Origin: a virus
Length of the DNA: 33,646 nt
Virus record (IMG/VR): IMGVR_UViG_3300030393_000017
Coordinates: 1 to 33,646 of that record
Strand: one strand, 5' to 3'
Made by a program: the position numbers and the translations under genes. The notes below the pieces were generated by a model. It made no database searches. It had not been told where the DNA came from and was given only the letters and a program-made list of their open reading frames with translations. This document shows positions 24,202-31,531 of the stretch, piece by piece (within the stretch, counting starts at the first letter, position 1; the number at the start of each line of letters is the position of its first letter).

Positions 24202-25350
24202 ATGAGTACCAATAATTCTGTGATAATGCAAACGTTAGCTACTATCATGGCTAGTTTAAACACTCTAATGGGGAATTCTAAAAAAATAGATGAATTACCT
24301 GTTCAAGAAAATGTTAATCTTGAATCAAAAATTCATGTTTCTAACAACAGTAACTCACAATCTCTAACCCTTCAGAAATTAGCTGAAAAAATACTTAAGA
24401 GCCAAAATAATAAAGGGCTTTATTGGTATTTTGGAGAGGTTTCAGGCGATGGGGATATTACTCCAGAGCAAGCAAAAACAGCACTAAACAACGTAGGATA
24501 CTCTATAAGTATAACAGAAATTACAACCCCTGTAATATTTGAGTTTACAAGAAGCGGTAAAAAGTTTCTTTATATTTTCATAAAGGGTCGAGGGATATGG
24601 GGTTCTGCTAATGGGGCTAATGTTCATCCTGCAATTTCCTCATCTGACCTAGTGTTCATGTCAAAAACAACATTGACAAACGATGATATAACATCTAATG
24701 ACGGGGCAACAATAACAGACTTAGGCACATTAGCGACTGGAGACTATTTAACAGCGGTAAATTCTGAACCACGAGATTTTAGTAACTCGGGGGCTCTAAA
24801 TGAAGACGGAAATATTATAAGCCACTATTTTAGTTATACTCAAGATGGTGTATTGTATTTTGTTCAGTTTGTTGGTGCTGCTGGTCTATACAATTCTCAA
24901 AATCCATTATTAGAAGATGATTTTGTTAGTAGCACAAATAGCAGTGTCGAGCCTAATATAGAGGTGCAAGATGCAACTAGTGAACAAAAGGGTATTCTAC
25001 AACTTACAGGAGATCTTGGTGGTACTTCTGAAAACCCTACAGTACCAAATAAAGTAGATAAGCCCTCTCCACTCCCATCAGCTGGAGAAATAGTAGTAGT
25101 TGGTGTTGACGACCAAGGTAATAGTACTTCTATACCTACAAAAGAAGTTTTTCATGTCGATCAAATTAACACACCTTACGAAACAATTAATGATCTTGTT
25201 AATACAGGTAATTATAGTACTGCGAATGGTTATACTAAAGGAACTCAAGTAATATGCCCTGGAGTAATTCCTCCAAGGGTATATCTGAAAATAGGAGATA
25301 ATGATACTAATTGGATAGTATTTAACGGTGCAACTATACCTTTAGGATAA
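24202..25350 (+). CDS. Tail fibre / adhesin-type tail protein
   Basis: The 382-residue protein contains DATSEQKGILQLTGDLGGTS (about residues 254-273), a segment very common in phage tail fibres just before their receptor-binding parts. The N-terminus (about 1-60) is Asn/Ser-rich helix, then come beta-rich domains (80-235, including YWYFGEVSGDGDITPEQAKTAL), and a C-terminal part with VFHVDQINTPYETINDLVNTGNYSTANGYTKGTQVICPG. It is the first gene after the shared-operator promoter. It ends immediately before the LRR-type fibre gene (stop TAA then ATG), so the two are probably co-expressed parts of the receptor-binding apparatus. Confidence 0.7.
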   Translation: MSTNNSVIMQTLATIMASLNTLMGNSKKIDELPVQENVNLESKIHVSNNSNSQSLTLQKLAEKILKSQNNKGLYWYFGEVSGDGDITPEQAKTALNNVGYSISITEITTPVIFEFTRSGKKFLYIFIKGRGIWGSANGANVHPAISSSDLVFMSKTTLTNDDITSNDGATITDLGTLATGDYLTAVNSEPRDFSNSGALNEDGNIISHYFSYTQDGVLYFVQFVGAAGLYNSQNPLLEDDFVSSTNSSVEPNIEVQDATSEQKGILQLTGDLGGTSENPTVPNKVDKPSPLPSAGEIVVVGVDDQGNSTSIPTKEVFHVDQINTPYETINDLVNTGNYSTANGYTKGTQVICPGVIPPRVYLKIGDNDTNWIVFNGATIPLG

Positions 25351-26973
25351 ATGAAAATAGCTACTACACAGGCTCAGGTTTTTACTATAGGTGGCTTTGC
25401 TCCTATCATCTCTCCTGATGGAGAAATTATACTTAAACTAACAACACGAGGAACATGTTTTCCTGCGCGTTCCGATGGCTATACCGCACGCTCATCGTTC
25501 TTTCAGATACTATCGTACCCTAACGTCGATAACAAGGTGTATATCGACTATTCCGATGGGACTGGGTGGCATGAATATGCGTTTAAAAGTAATAACAATA
25601 ATCGAGGCATCTCATTCCGATGCAACGATAGCACCGACCCCACGCAAGTAACAACCGCAAGCGGGGTGTACGGCGTTACTCCGAATGATGGTTTTGGCGG
25701 AGGACAATTCGGGTTACATTTTTATCAAGATCTTACAGATCCTGGAAAAATAAATACGGTTGACCATTACTATGCACAGGAACGCGACATCTTTATTAAG
25801 TTTGATAAGCCTACGCAATTGCAGAGCATCATATGTTTTAACACGGTGTTTTTGGCTACATTCCCATCGTTGGCGAAACTTCGTAACCTAACGGAACTCA
25901 TATTATCGTTAATCCCTGAACTCGCAGCCTTTGAAAACGAAGCCGTAAACACGTTGCTTGAGGTGGTATCGCTTGCCGACTTAGGCATAACATCGAACAT
26001 CATCCCGTTGTGGATAAAAAACAGCCCCGTATCTCGGTTAGATTTAAGCGACTTTTTGGTGACTACTACAACTGCTGAATTTGAAACCGAGATAGTAAAC
26101 GCGTTTAAAAACACGCTTGAAAGACTAACGCTTTCTTCAGTAGATGTGAACTATGCCATGCCCGAAAGTTTTTCAGAGCTTACCAAGCTCGAAAATCTAA
26201 CCATGCGGGATAACCGAGCTTCGGAAAACTTTACATTCCCAGCCGATTTATCGCCACTTGTGAATTTTACAACGCTCGATTTACGAGGTCGTGCCAGCTT
26301 TCCTCTAGCACAATTAAAACGCTATATCGCAGAAGTTCCCTCAACAAACAAGTATATCGACATTCGCGGTTTTGGCACAACAACTACAGCTATAGACTTT
26401 GTTCTAGATAATGATGATTATACGGTAGGCACATTATCGGCAGCCTATGGGCGTTGGAACAACGGTGCACCGCCAACGTGTATCGGTCAAATGAAAGCTC
26501 TTGAAGAATTAACTATTTATGGTAGTTATAATTATTCTGTTTCAAATGGTGCGTTCAATTTACTTTCTTGGGGCGATTTTTCGGGGGCTACAGCCTTAAA
26601 AGAAATTAATTTTCGTTGGCAACAAAAGATGGATTTAAATTTTCCCGCTTGGCTTGTCAATCTTACGGAACTTAAAATTTTTGATTGTCATGCTAGCTTT
26701 GAAACATTACAAAAAATGGACGATTTTGTAAATAGTGTTTATGATTTTATAACTACAAATGCATCCATTACAGAAGGCAACAGCCCTTTTCGAATAATGC
26801 ACATAAAAACATATCGATCTGCTTCTCCCCTTAATTCTTTTCATCCTACAGGAATATATCAAGAACCTACTGGATATGTACAAGGTAGTGCCAACGGAAC
26901 ACCAACAACCCCACTAGAGAAAGTTTGGGTATTAACACATCAATACCAACACACGTGGGTTTTAAAACCATAA
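25351..26973 (+). CDS. Leucine-rich-repeat receptor-binding tail fibre candidate
   Basis: The 540-residue protein has an N-terminal fibre-like domain (about 1-170, ending near the AQERDIFIKF segment). Leucine-rich repeats follow at about residues 175-440: LRNLTELIL, LERLTLSSVDVNYAMPESFSELTKLENLTMRDN, LSPLVNFTTLDLRG, MKALEELTIYG, WLVNLTELKIFDC. LRR surfaces usually bind proteins or glycans, so a receptor-binding role is likely. From about 25440 to 26510 the DNA is visibly more GC-rich, with different codons (GCC, CTC, ACG), than the AT-rich flanks, and after about 26515 it returns to phage composition. This suggests a swapped-in segment from another source. Start directly follows the previous stop. 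Confidence 0.66.
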   Translation: MKIATTQAQVFTIGGFAPIISPDGEIILKLTTRGTCFPARSDGYTARSSFFQILSYPNVDNKVYIDYSDGTGWHEYAFKSNNNNRGISFRCNDSTDPTQVTTASGVYGVTPNDGFGGGQFGLHFYQDLTDPGKINTVDHYYAQERDIFIKFDKPTQLQSIICFNTVFLATFPSLAKLRNLTELILSLIPELAAFENEAVNTLLEVVSLADLGITSNIIPLWIKNSPVSRLDLSDFLVTTTTAEFETEIVNAFKNTLERLTLSSVDVNYAMPESFSELTKLENLTMRDNRASENFTFPADLSPLVNFTTLDLRGRASFPLAQLKRYIAEVPSTNKYIDIRGFGTTTTAIDFVLDNDDYTVGTLSAAYGRWNNGAPPTCIGQMKALEELTIYGSYNYSVSNGAFNLLSWGDFSGATALKEINFRWQQKMDLNFPAWLVNLTELKIFDCHASFETLQKMDDFVNSVYDFITTNASITEGNSPFRIMHIKTYRSASPLNSFHPTGIYQEPTGYVQGSANGTPTTPLEKVWVLTHQYQHTWVLKP

Positions 26974-26977
26974 GAAT

Positions 26978-27181
26978 ATGGATAAGTACTTAATCTGCTA
27001 TTATAAAAAAACAATCATCTCAGTTACTGAAATTGAAGATGAAAGATATATGCTAGGTAAACACAACGACCATGAGGTTTTACCTCTTACTGAAGCTATT
27101 GTAAAATTCAATAATGAAGGTTTTGACATCAGTCTGTTAGTTAAAGAATATAATAAACCTGAAATCGAAGAAGAATTTTAA
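26978..27181 (+). CDS. Small phage protein downstream of the fibre gene
   Basis: The 67-residue product starts 4 bp after the fibre stop. It is soluble, with an N-terminal beta-like stretch (KYLICYYKKTIISVTEIEDE) and an acidic C-terminus. Small genes in this place are often fibre assembly or chaperone-like proteins, but I recognise no family. Its close spacing within the operon supports reality. Confidence 0.5.
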   Translation: MDKYLICYYKKTIISVTEIEDERYMLGKHNDHEVLPLTEAIVKFNNEGFDISLLVKEYNKPEIEEEF

Positions 27182-27200
27182 CCCTTAAAATCACTAATAC

Positions 27201-27587
27201 ATGAAAAAGTTACTATTAAAATTATTGAGCACAATGCGTTTTTCTGCACACGACTTTTTGGTTCATTCAACTTATGCGCCTTTTACGTATCTAATACCTC
27301 GTGTATTGAGTGTATTATTTGTAAGTGTATATGCTTCACAAACAATATCGGCAGGTGTAGCTACTTTCGGAATATTAGCCTTTGAAATATGGCAAAGAGA
27401 AAGCCGTAAAGGAAAAGCTGAAGCAACTGATTATTTTGCGGGATTTATTCCTATCATGTTTTGCTATTTTATTGACTTAGCAATATGGCCTAATGGTGAT
27501 CCAGATAACTTGGGAAATATAATAGTTGCTAGTATCCTTGCTGTGTTTTGGGGTGTTCTGTATGTGAAAACAAAACCAAAAAGATAA
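27201..27587 (+). CDS. Small membrane protein of the lysis region
   Basis: The 128-residue product has hydrophobic segments at about residues 30-60 (YLIPRVLSVLFVSVYASQTISAGVATFGIL), 75-95 (DYFAGFIPIMFCYFIDLAIW) and 105-122 (IIVASILAVFWGVLYVK), so about three membrane helices. The stop overlaps the start of the holin-like gene by one base (TAATG), and both precede the endolysin. It could be a second holin or antiholin component. A clear family match is not visible. Confidence 0.55.
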   Translation: MKKLLLKLLSTMRFSAHDFLVHSTYAPFTYLIPRVLSVLFVSVYASQTISAGVATFGILAFEIWQRESRKGKAEATDYFAGFIPIMFCYFIDLAIWPNGDPDNLGNIIVASILAVFWGVLYVKTKPKR

Positions 27588-28114
27588 TGAACCTATATAT
27601 ATACGTATTAAAGTATTTATTGCTTCTCCATCAAGGGAGTGTAGCGATAAAGGTTAAAGCCGTTATATTTCTTTCACTCCCCTTTAGTGGTGTAACATGG
27701 CTAATTTCACAGATTACAAAATGGAGTATTTCGAATAGTGATTATATAATAGGGGTACTGACCTGCATAGCTATTGATCATATTGTAGGTAGTATATACC
27801 ATGCGGTAAAAGTAAAAGATTTTACTTTAAAAAAAAATGCAATAGGGCTCGTTACTAAACTAACATTATGTGTTGGAGCAGCTATACTTTTCGAAATAAT
27901 GCATAATGCAGTCAAAGAGTCTACTTTGATTTATGAGTATCTAAAAATAGTAACTCGGCTTATTGTAATACTATACCCAGCAGGTTCTGCCTTTATGAAT
28001 ATGAGCGCCTTAACTAATGGTATTTTTCCTCCTTTAGGTTGGATCTCAAAAATTAAAGCATTTAACAAAGATTTAGATTTAAACCGCTTCAGTAATAAAA
28101 GTAGTAATGGATAA
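27587..28114 (+). CDS. Holin (toxin secretion / phage lysis holin type)
   Basis: The 175-residue protein has four or so membrane helices (about residues 8-24, 27-45, 50-72, 85-105, 118-140). The IAIDHIVGSIYH segment fits the short Asp-containing motif of the phage lysis holin family (Phage_holin_4). The frame is open from 27548, but the 13 residues before Met-27587 are Cys/Lys-rich and unlike a holin, and this ATG overlaps the previous stop as TAATG, so 27587 is chosen. It overlaps the endolysin start by 8 bp. Its job would be to make inner-membrane holes that release the endolysin. Confidence 0.7.
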   Translation: MNLYIYVLKYLLLLHQGSVAIKVKAVIFLSLPFSGVTWLISQITKWSISNSDYIIGVLTCIAIDHIVGSIYHAVKVKDFTLKKNAIGLVTKLTLCVGAAILFEIMHNAVKESTLIYEYLKIVTRLIVILYPAGSAFMNMSALTNGIFPPLGWISKIKAFNKDLDLNRFSNKSSNG

Positions 28115-28634
28115 AATAACTCTTGAAAGGATAAAACTACTACACCCTACAGTACGCAAAGAGGTGCTTGAGGCTTATACTTATGTAAACAACAAACTGC
28201 TAGGTAAAAGAGTAAGGCTTCGCTTTAGTAGTACGTTACGAACAGCTGATGAGCAAAAGGAGCTTTATGAAAAAGGAAGAACTGCACCAGGAAGAAAAGT
28301 AACTAATGCTAAAGCGTGGCAATCTATCCATAACTATGGGCTTGCACTAGATATAGTATTACTTATAGATAGAGATGGTAATGGCTCGTTTGAATCAGCA
28401 TCATGGGACACAAAATCGGATAATGATAATGATGATATTGCAGACTGGATGGAGGTTATCAATCATTTCAAATCCATTGGATGGACTTGGGGTGGTGACT
28501 GGACTCGTTTTAAAGATTATCCACACTTAGAAAAAACAGGACATACTTGGCGAACATTAAAAAGTAAAATGGATAACGAAGACATTTTTACAGAGACCAT
28601 AGATGGTAAGATTTATCAATGGGTAAATCTTTAA
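28107..28634 (+). CDS. Endolysin, M15 peptidase
   Basis: The 175-residue enzyme has the zinc motif of M15 (VanY-type) peptidases: SIHNYGLALDIV with H75 and D82, and PHLE with H140 as third ligand. These phage endolysins cut L-Ala-D-Glu peptide bonds in peptidoglycan. Residues 88-100 (DRDGNGSFESASW) form an Asp/Gly loop like an EF-hand calcium site, and a second acidic stretch (DNDNDDIADW, 105-114) follows. Comparable calcium-dependent loops occur in T5-type endolysins. No signal peptide is seen, so it needs the holin. The next gene starts shortly after it. Confidence 0.87.
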   Translation: MDKITLERIKLLHPTVRKEVLEAYTYVNNKLLGKRVRLRFSSTLRTADEQKELYEKGRTAPGRKVTNAKAWQSIHNYGLALDIVLLIDRDGNGSFESASWDTKSDNDNDDIADWMEVINHFKSIGWTWGGDWTRFKDYPHLEKTGHTWRTLKSKMDNEDIFTETIDGKIYQWVNL

Positions 28635-28654
28635 CTTTTCAACAAACTATTACC

Positions 28655-29284
28655 ATGAAAAAATACATACCATATATAATAATAGGTGTAATGTCTTTAT
28701 TATGGCTACAACAATGTAGTAAAAGTAAATCTCGTGACACCTCCAACATTGAAGCGATGAATTATACTATTAGGTATTATGAAAACGCTTTAGGCACGGT
28801 TACAGCTTCAAAAAAAACATTGCAAGCTGTAAACACAAAACAAGCGCTTGCATTGTTAGGAAAAAACAAAGAGCTTGAAAAGCTTACAAAAGAGTTTACC
28901 AAGGTTAGAAGTATTGTGCATTATGAGACGGTAACGCAAATTGATACTATAAAGGTATTGTTTGAAAAACCTGTTAGGATATATGATTTTGTACGTGTAG
29001 GTCGTGTAAAAGAAAAGCATTATTCTTTTATGTATGAAGTAGATACATTTGGATTTACACTCGATAGTTTACAAATACCTAACGAAGTTACTGTAATAAC
29101 TGGTACTAAGCGTAAATGGTTTTTAGGGAAACAAACACTAGTAACTGATGTTACAAATAGTAATCCTTACATTACCGTTACTGACATAAAAGCCACTGAA
29201 GTGGTAATACCCGAACCTTGGTACAAAAAATGGTATGTGTGGCTCGCAACAGGTTTTGTTGCTGGGGCAGCAATTAGTAATTAA
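28655..29284 (+). CDS. Spanin-like membrane protein of the lysis cassette
   Basis: The 209-residue protein has an N-terminal membrane helix (YIPYIIIGVMSLLWL, about 4-18) and a coiled-coil-like part (about 35-85, KQALALLGKNKELEKLTKEF). Beta-rich segments follow (about 85-180), then a C-terminal hydrophobic helix (VWLATGFVAGAAI, about 190-203). A helix anchored in the inner membrane with a periplasmic coiled coil, encoded just after holin and endolysin, suits a spanin that breaches the outer membrane. The frame is open from 28619, but Met-28655 precedes the membrane helix correctly and is preferred. The usual paired outer-membrane lipoprotein is not seen. Tentative. Confidence 0.5.
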   Translation: MKKYIPYIIIGVMSLLWLQQCSKSKSRDTSNIEAMNYTIRYYENALGTVTASKKTLQAVNTKQALALLGKNKELEKLTKEFTKVRSIVHYETVTQIDTIKVLFEKPVRIYDFVRVGRVKEKHYSFMYEVDTFGFTLDSLQIPNEVTVITGTKRKWFLGKQTLVTDVTNSNPYITVTDIKATEVVIPEPWYKKWYVWLATGFVAGAAISN

Positions 29285-29313
29285 AAAAAGCACCTTATAT
29301 TAAGGTGCTTTTT
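29285..29313. terminator. Bidirectional terminator between lysis genes and integrase
   Basis: Arms AAAAAGCACCTTA (29285-29297) and TAAGGTGCTTTTT (29301-29313) form a perfect 13-bp stem with loop TAT. It lies between convergent genes and can serve both the lysis operon and the integrase. Confidence 0.88.
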
Positions 29314-29318
29314 ATTTA

Positions 29319-30533
29319 TTAAGCAAAATCATTCCCTACAGCCTTCAATCGTGCAAACTGACGTTCCTTTTCTCCCACAGCATAATGATTCTCTAACATC
29401 TTAGTTGATTTATGATTAGCCATAGCAGCAGCTTCTTTCATAGATAACAAAGCAACAGTTTCATCAAGATTTATATGCTTCAACGCATAAAAGTCAGCAG
29501 AAACCCCTAACTTTTGTTTAACATGAGTTCTCCACCTTCTACTTATTTGCTGTGTTCTTATTTTACTTTCTCCTGGCTTTAAACCAACAGAGAATATATA
29601 ATCTGATTTCTTACCTCCAAATAATACTCTTCTCCAATAAACCAAAGCAATATCCTTTATCACTCTCTCCACCCATGTATGTTGCTGACCTTTTTTAATT
29701 AATACTCTATACTTTTGATTTTCAATATCTACATCTTCAATTTTTACACTCAACAACTCTGTTATTCTACCTCCAGAGTGGAAAAATATTATCAAGAAAA
29801 TCCAGAAATCAGGAAAATTATGTTTTAGATGATCATTAACTAGCTTCCTTTCTTCTACAGTAAGTGTTTCTCTGATTGTTTTTACTTGCGTTCTTTTACG
29901 AATATCAGTGATTATGTTATTTTCTACTGCTTCAAATTCTAAAAGCTCACGAAAGATAACCTGTAAATACCCTCTATATTTATTGAATTTATGACCTGAG
30001 AACTTTCCTTGAGTCTTTTCTAAATTTGAAATTATCAACTTTATATGCTTTCTTCTCACATCTTTAATAGCTAATTCATCATACCTAAGTTGTTGAGCTG
30101 ATTTTTTGAAATGAATTAGGATGAGTCTAATGTCGTTATTAGTTGTTTTTGCAATCTCTAATCTTTCATAGACAAAATCTAAAGCTTTTAAAAAAGGGGT
30201 ACTAGGACCAAGTTCTGAGTCTGAGTCTTCTTCTTCAGTATTCTCGATCATATATTTACCCGTAATAGGATTAAATCCTTTTTCTTCAAAAAGTCGAGGG
30301 ATCTCTTCTAACAAGAATTTTACAGCTGCTTTCTTCTTTTCTAGCGACTTAATTCTATTTAATTTTTTCCTAAAGGGAAATCCTTTAGGGTATTTTTCTT
30401 TAAATAAAGGATCGTAGAAAACACATTGGATATACCAATTTTCAGAAGAGGCTTTCTTGTCAGAAATTGTTTCCCAATTTTTTGGGGACACCCATACATC
30501 AGTGTATGAGCAATCGAAAGGTAAAAGTTTCAT
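29319..30533 (-). CDS. int: Phage integrase (tyrosine recombinase)
   Basis: The 404-residue protein has an N-terminal arm-binding part, a core-binding domain (about 110-215), and the tyrosine recombinase catalytic domain. The first catalytic Arg is in SGGRITELL (about residue 255). The second box reads F-Y349-A-L-K352-H, where most family members have H-x-L-R; ANHKS with H374 and the nucleophile Y384 in ENHYAVGEKE follow. Many Bacteroidota integrases carry this YxLKH variant, so it may be functional. It is the last phage gene, next to tRNA fragments that mark attachment sites. It ends 6 bp from the terminator at 29313 and is convergent with the lysis genes. Confidence 0.88.
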   Translation of the reverse strand: MKLLPFDCSYTDVWVSPKNWETISDKKASSENWYIQCVFYDPLFKEKYPKGFPFRKKLNRIKSLEKKKAAVKFLLEEIPRLFEEKGFNPITGKYMIENTEEEDSDSELGPSTPFLKALDFVYERLEIAKTTNNDIRLILIHFKKSAQQLRYDELAIKDVRRKHIKLIISNLEKTQGKFSGHKFNKYRGYLQVIFRELLEFEAVENNIITDIRKRTQVKTIRETLTVEERKLVNDHLKHNFPDFWIFLIIFFHSGGRITELLSVKIEDVDIENQKYRVLIKKGQQHTWVERVIKDIALVYWRRVLFGGKKSDYIFSVGLKPGESKIRTQQISRRWRTHVKQKLGVSADFYALKHINLDETVALLSMKEAAAMANHKSTKMLENHYAVGEKERQFARLKAVGNDFA

Positions 30534-30595
30534 TTTGTGAGTAATTACATTGCCGTTTTATGTAACTACAGGTCTCAGAAGTATTGCAAAAAAAT

Positions 30596-30628
30596 GGTCC
30601 AAACCCTCCGTGAGAGTGGGTTTGGACC
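30596..30628 (-). terminator. Terminator behind the tRNA-Met 3' half
   Basis: Perfect 11-bp arms GGTCCAAACCC (30596-30606) and GGGTTTGGACC (30618-30628) enclose an 11-nt loop. On the minus strand the stem is followed by a run of T, and it starts 4 bp after the tRNA fragment, so it is the normal terminator of that tRNA gene. Confidence 0.8.
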
Positions 30629-30631
30629 TTG

Positions 30632-30673
30632 TAGCGAAGACGGGATTTGAACCCGTGACCTCAGGGTTATGAA
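30632..30673 (-). other. tRNA-Met(CAT) 3' half, probable attachment site
   Basis: On the minus strand the sequence runs from an anticodon loop TTCATAA (CAT = Met) through the stem half CCCTG, variable region, T arm (ACGGG TTCAAAT CCCGT) and acceptor strand CTTCGCT plus A. The 5' half (acceptor, D arm, upper anticodon stem) is absent: the bases before the loop do not pair fully and no TAGCTCAG-like D arm is found. This is the 3' segment that tRNA-directed integrases use as the core site. It lies 98 bp from the integrase start. Confidence 0.78.
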
Positions 30674-30864
30674 ATCTGTATCGAGAACTTCTTTTATTCG
30701 AGTATGGTAAAATTCACATATTTGAAGGGATGTCGAGTTTCCTTACGATATTCTAATCGCATTTCGAGGGAGATGTAATTATAGTAAAAAGCATATAAAC
30801 CCTCTGTTTTCATCTCTATTAGGTAGATATTTATTTCCTATTAAAAAATAAAACTTATTTTGAG

Positions 30865-30881
30865 TGCAAATTGCGTGCAAA
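30865..30881. repeat. Helically phased direct repeats near the attachment region
   Basis: TGCAAA occurs at 30865-30870 and 30876-30881, one turn of the helix apart (11 bp). Short phased repeats near a core site are typical of integrase arm-type binding sites. Two copies are weak evidence. Confidence 0.25.
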
Positions 30882-30884
30882 CAA

Positions 30885-30920
30885 AAAAGACTTTAAAAGT
30901 TTTACCTCTTAAAGTCTTTT
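30885..30920. terminator. Terminator behind the tRNA-Asn 3' half
   Basis: Arms AAAAGACTTTAA (30885-30896) and TTAAAGTCTTTT (30909-30920) form a 12-bp stem with a 12-nt loop, with T-rich ends on both strands. On the minus strand it follows the tRNA-Asn fragment, so it is that gene's terminator. Confidence 0.75.
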
Positions 30921-30931
30921 GTTTATTAGCT

Positions 30932-30973
30932 CCCCCCTCTTGGGCTCGAACCAAGGGCCCTCTGATTAACAGA
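30932..30973 (-). other. tRNA-Asn(GTT) 3' half, second attachment scar
   Basis: On the minus strand an anticodon loop CTGTTAA (GTT = Asn) is followed by stem half TCAGA, a T arm (CTTGG TTCGAGC CCAAG) and an acceptor strand of mostly G. The opposing 5' stem half would be TCTGA; the sequence there is GTTTT, and no D arm or 5' acceptor is present. So this too is a 3' half left by an integration event. The adjacent terminator supports it as a former tRNA gene end. Confidence 0.75.
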
Positions 30974-31063
30974 AAACTACTATTTCTATGTTATTAACTA
31001 ATGCTAGCCTCATAATATTTTGTCATAACTATCCATCAACAAATCTGATCCCTTCTAAAACTG

Positions 31064-31213
31064 ATGAAGCTTACAGAGAGGATTGAACAAGTAGGTAAAT
31101 TGGCCTTAACGATGGTAAAGAAATCGTTGGGGCATGCTTCGCTTGCGACTACAGCGATTTATTTGGATGTTATGGAGTTAGAGGAGCGTGAGATTGCGAA
31201 GAGAATTTGGTGA
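31064..31213 (+). pseudogene. C-terminal remnant of a second tyrosine recombinase
   Basis: The frame encodes MKLTERIEQVGKLALTMVKK followed by SLGHASLATTAIYLDV, the last recombinase box with the catalytic His and Tyr, and ends EEREIAKRIW. That ending is typical of another tyrosine recombinase subfamily than the integrase at 29319. The catalytic Arg boxes and all N-terminal parts are missing; an in-frame TGA lies at 31046-31048. It is the tail of a gene cut away by a past rearrangement near the tRNA-Asn fragment. Confidence 0.8.
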
Positions 31214-31230
31214 AGGTGGAATTAATTGGT

Positions 31231-31404
31231 ATGAAAGTTATGTATGAACAACTGCATGAAATGAAAAGGATCTTATTAGTTTCAAGGACTGCTAAAAGCA
31301 TTACAATTGCTTTTAACGGATGGAGGGCGCATGACTGTGTGATAAATGCGCTGGAAAATAGAGTGACAGAATTGCAGATACGTTTATTACTTGGATCACC
31401 TTAA
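31231..31404 (+). CDS. Hypothetical small protein next to the recombinase remnant
   Basis: A 57-residue frame from ATG-31231, with helices (MYEQLHEMKRILLVSRTAKS; CVINALENRVTELQIRLLL). The frame is open from 31207, overlapping the recombinase stop. It resembles nothing I recognise; it may be a small gene that accompanied the lost element, or spurious. Confidence 0.3.
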   Translation: MKVMYEQLHEMKRILLVSRTAKSITIAFNGWRAHDCVINALENRVTELQIRLLLGSP

Positions 31405-31531
31405 GAATATTAGCAGATTTTGAAATACATACCTTTTCCGCTTAGAGCCGACTGTAAAGATCAAAAAACGGCTTTGATTTAAAAGCTTAAGCCACTATTT
31501 ATTTTTGTACTTTTTTGTTGACTATAGTTTT

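Noticed and set aside
25351-26973. Diversity-generating retroelement target in the LRR fibre gene
   Set aside because: No reverse transcriptase gene and no template-like repeat of any part of the fibre gene were seen in the window.
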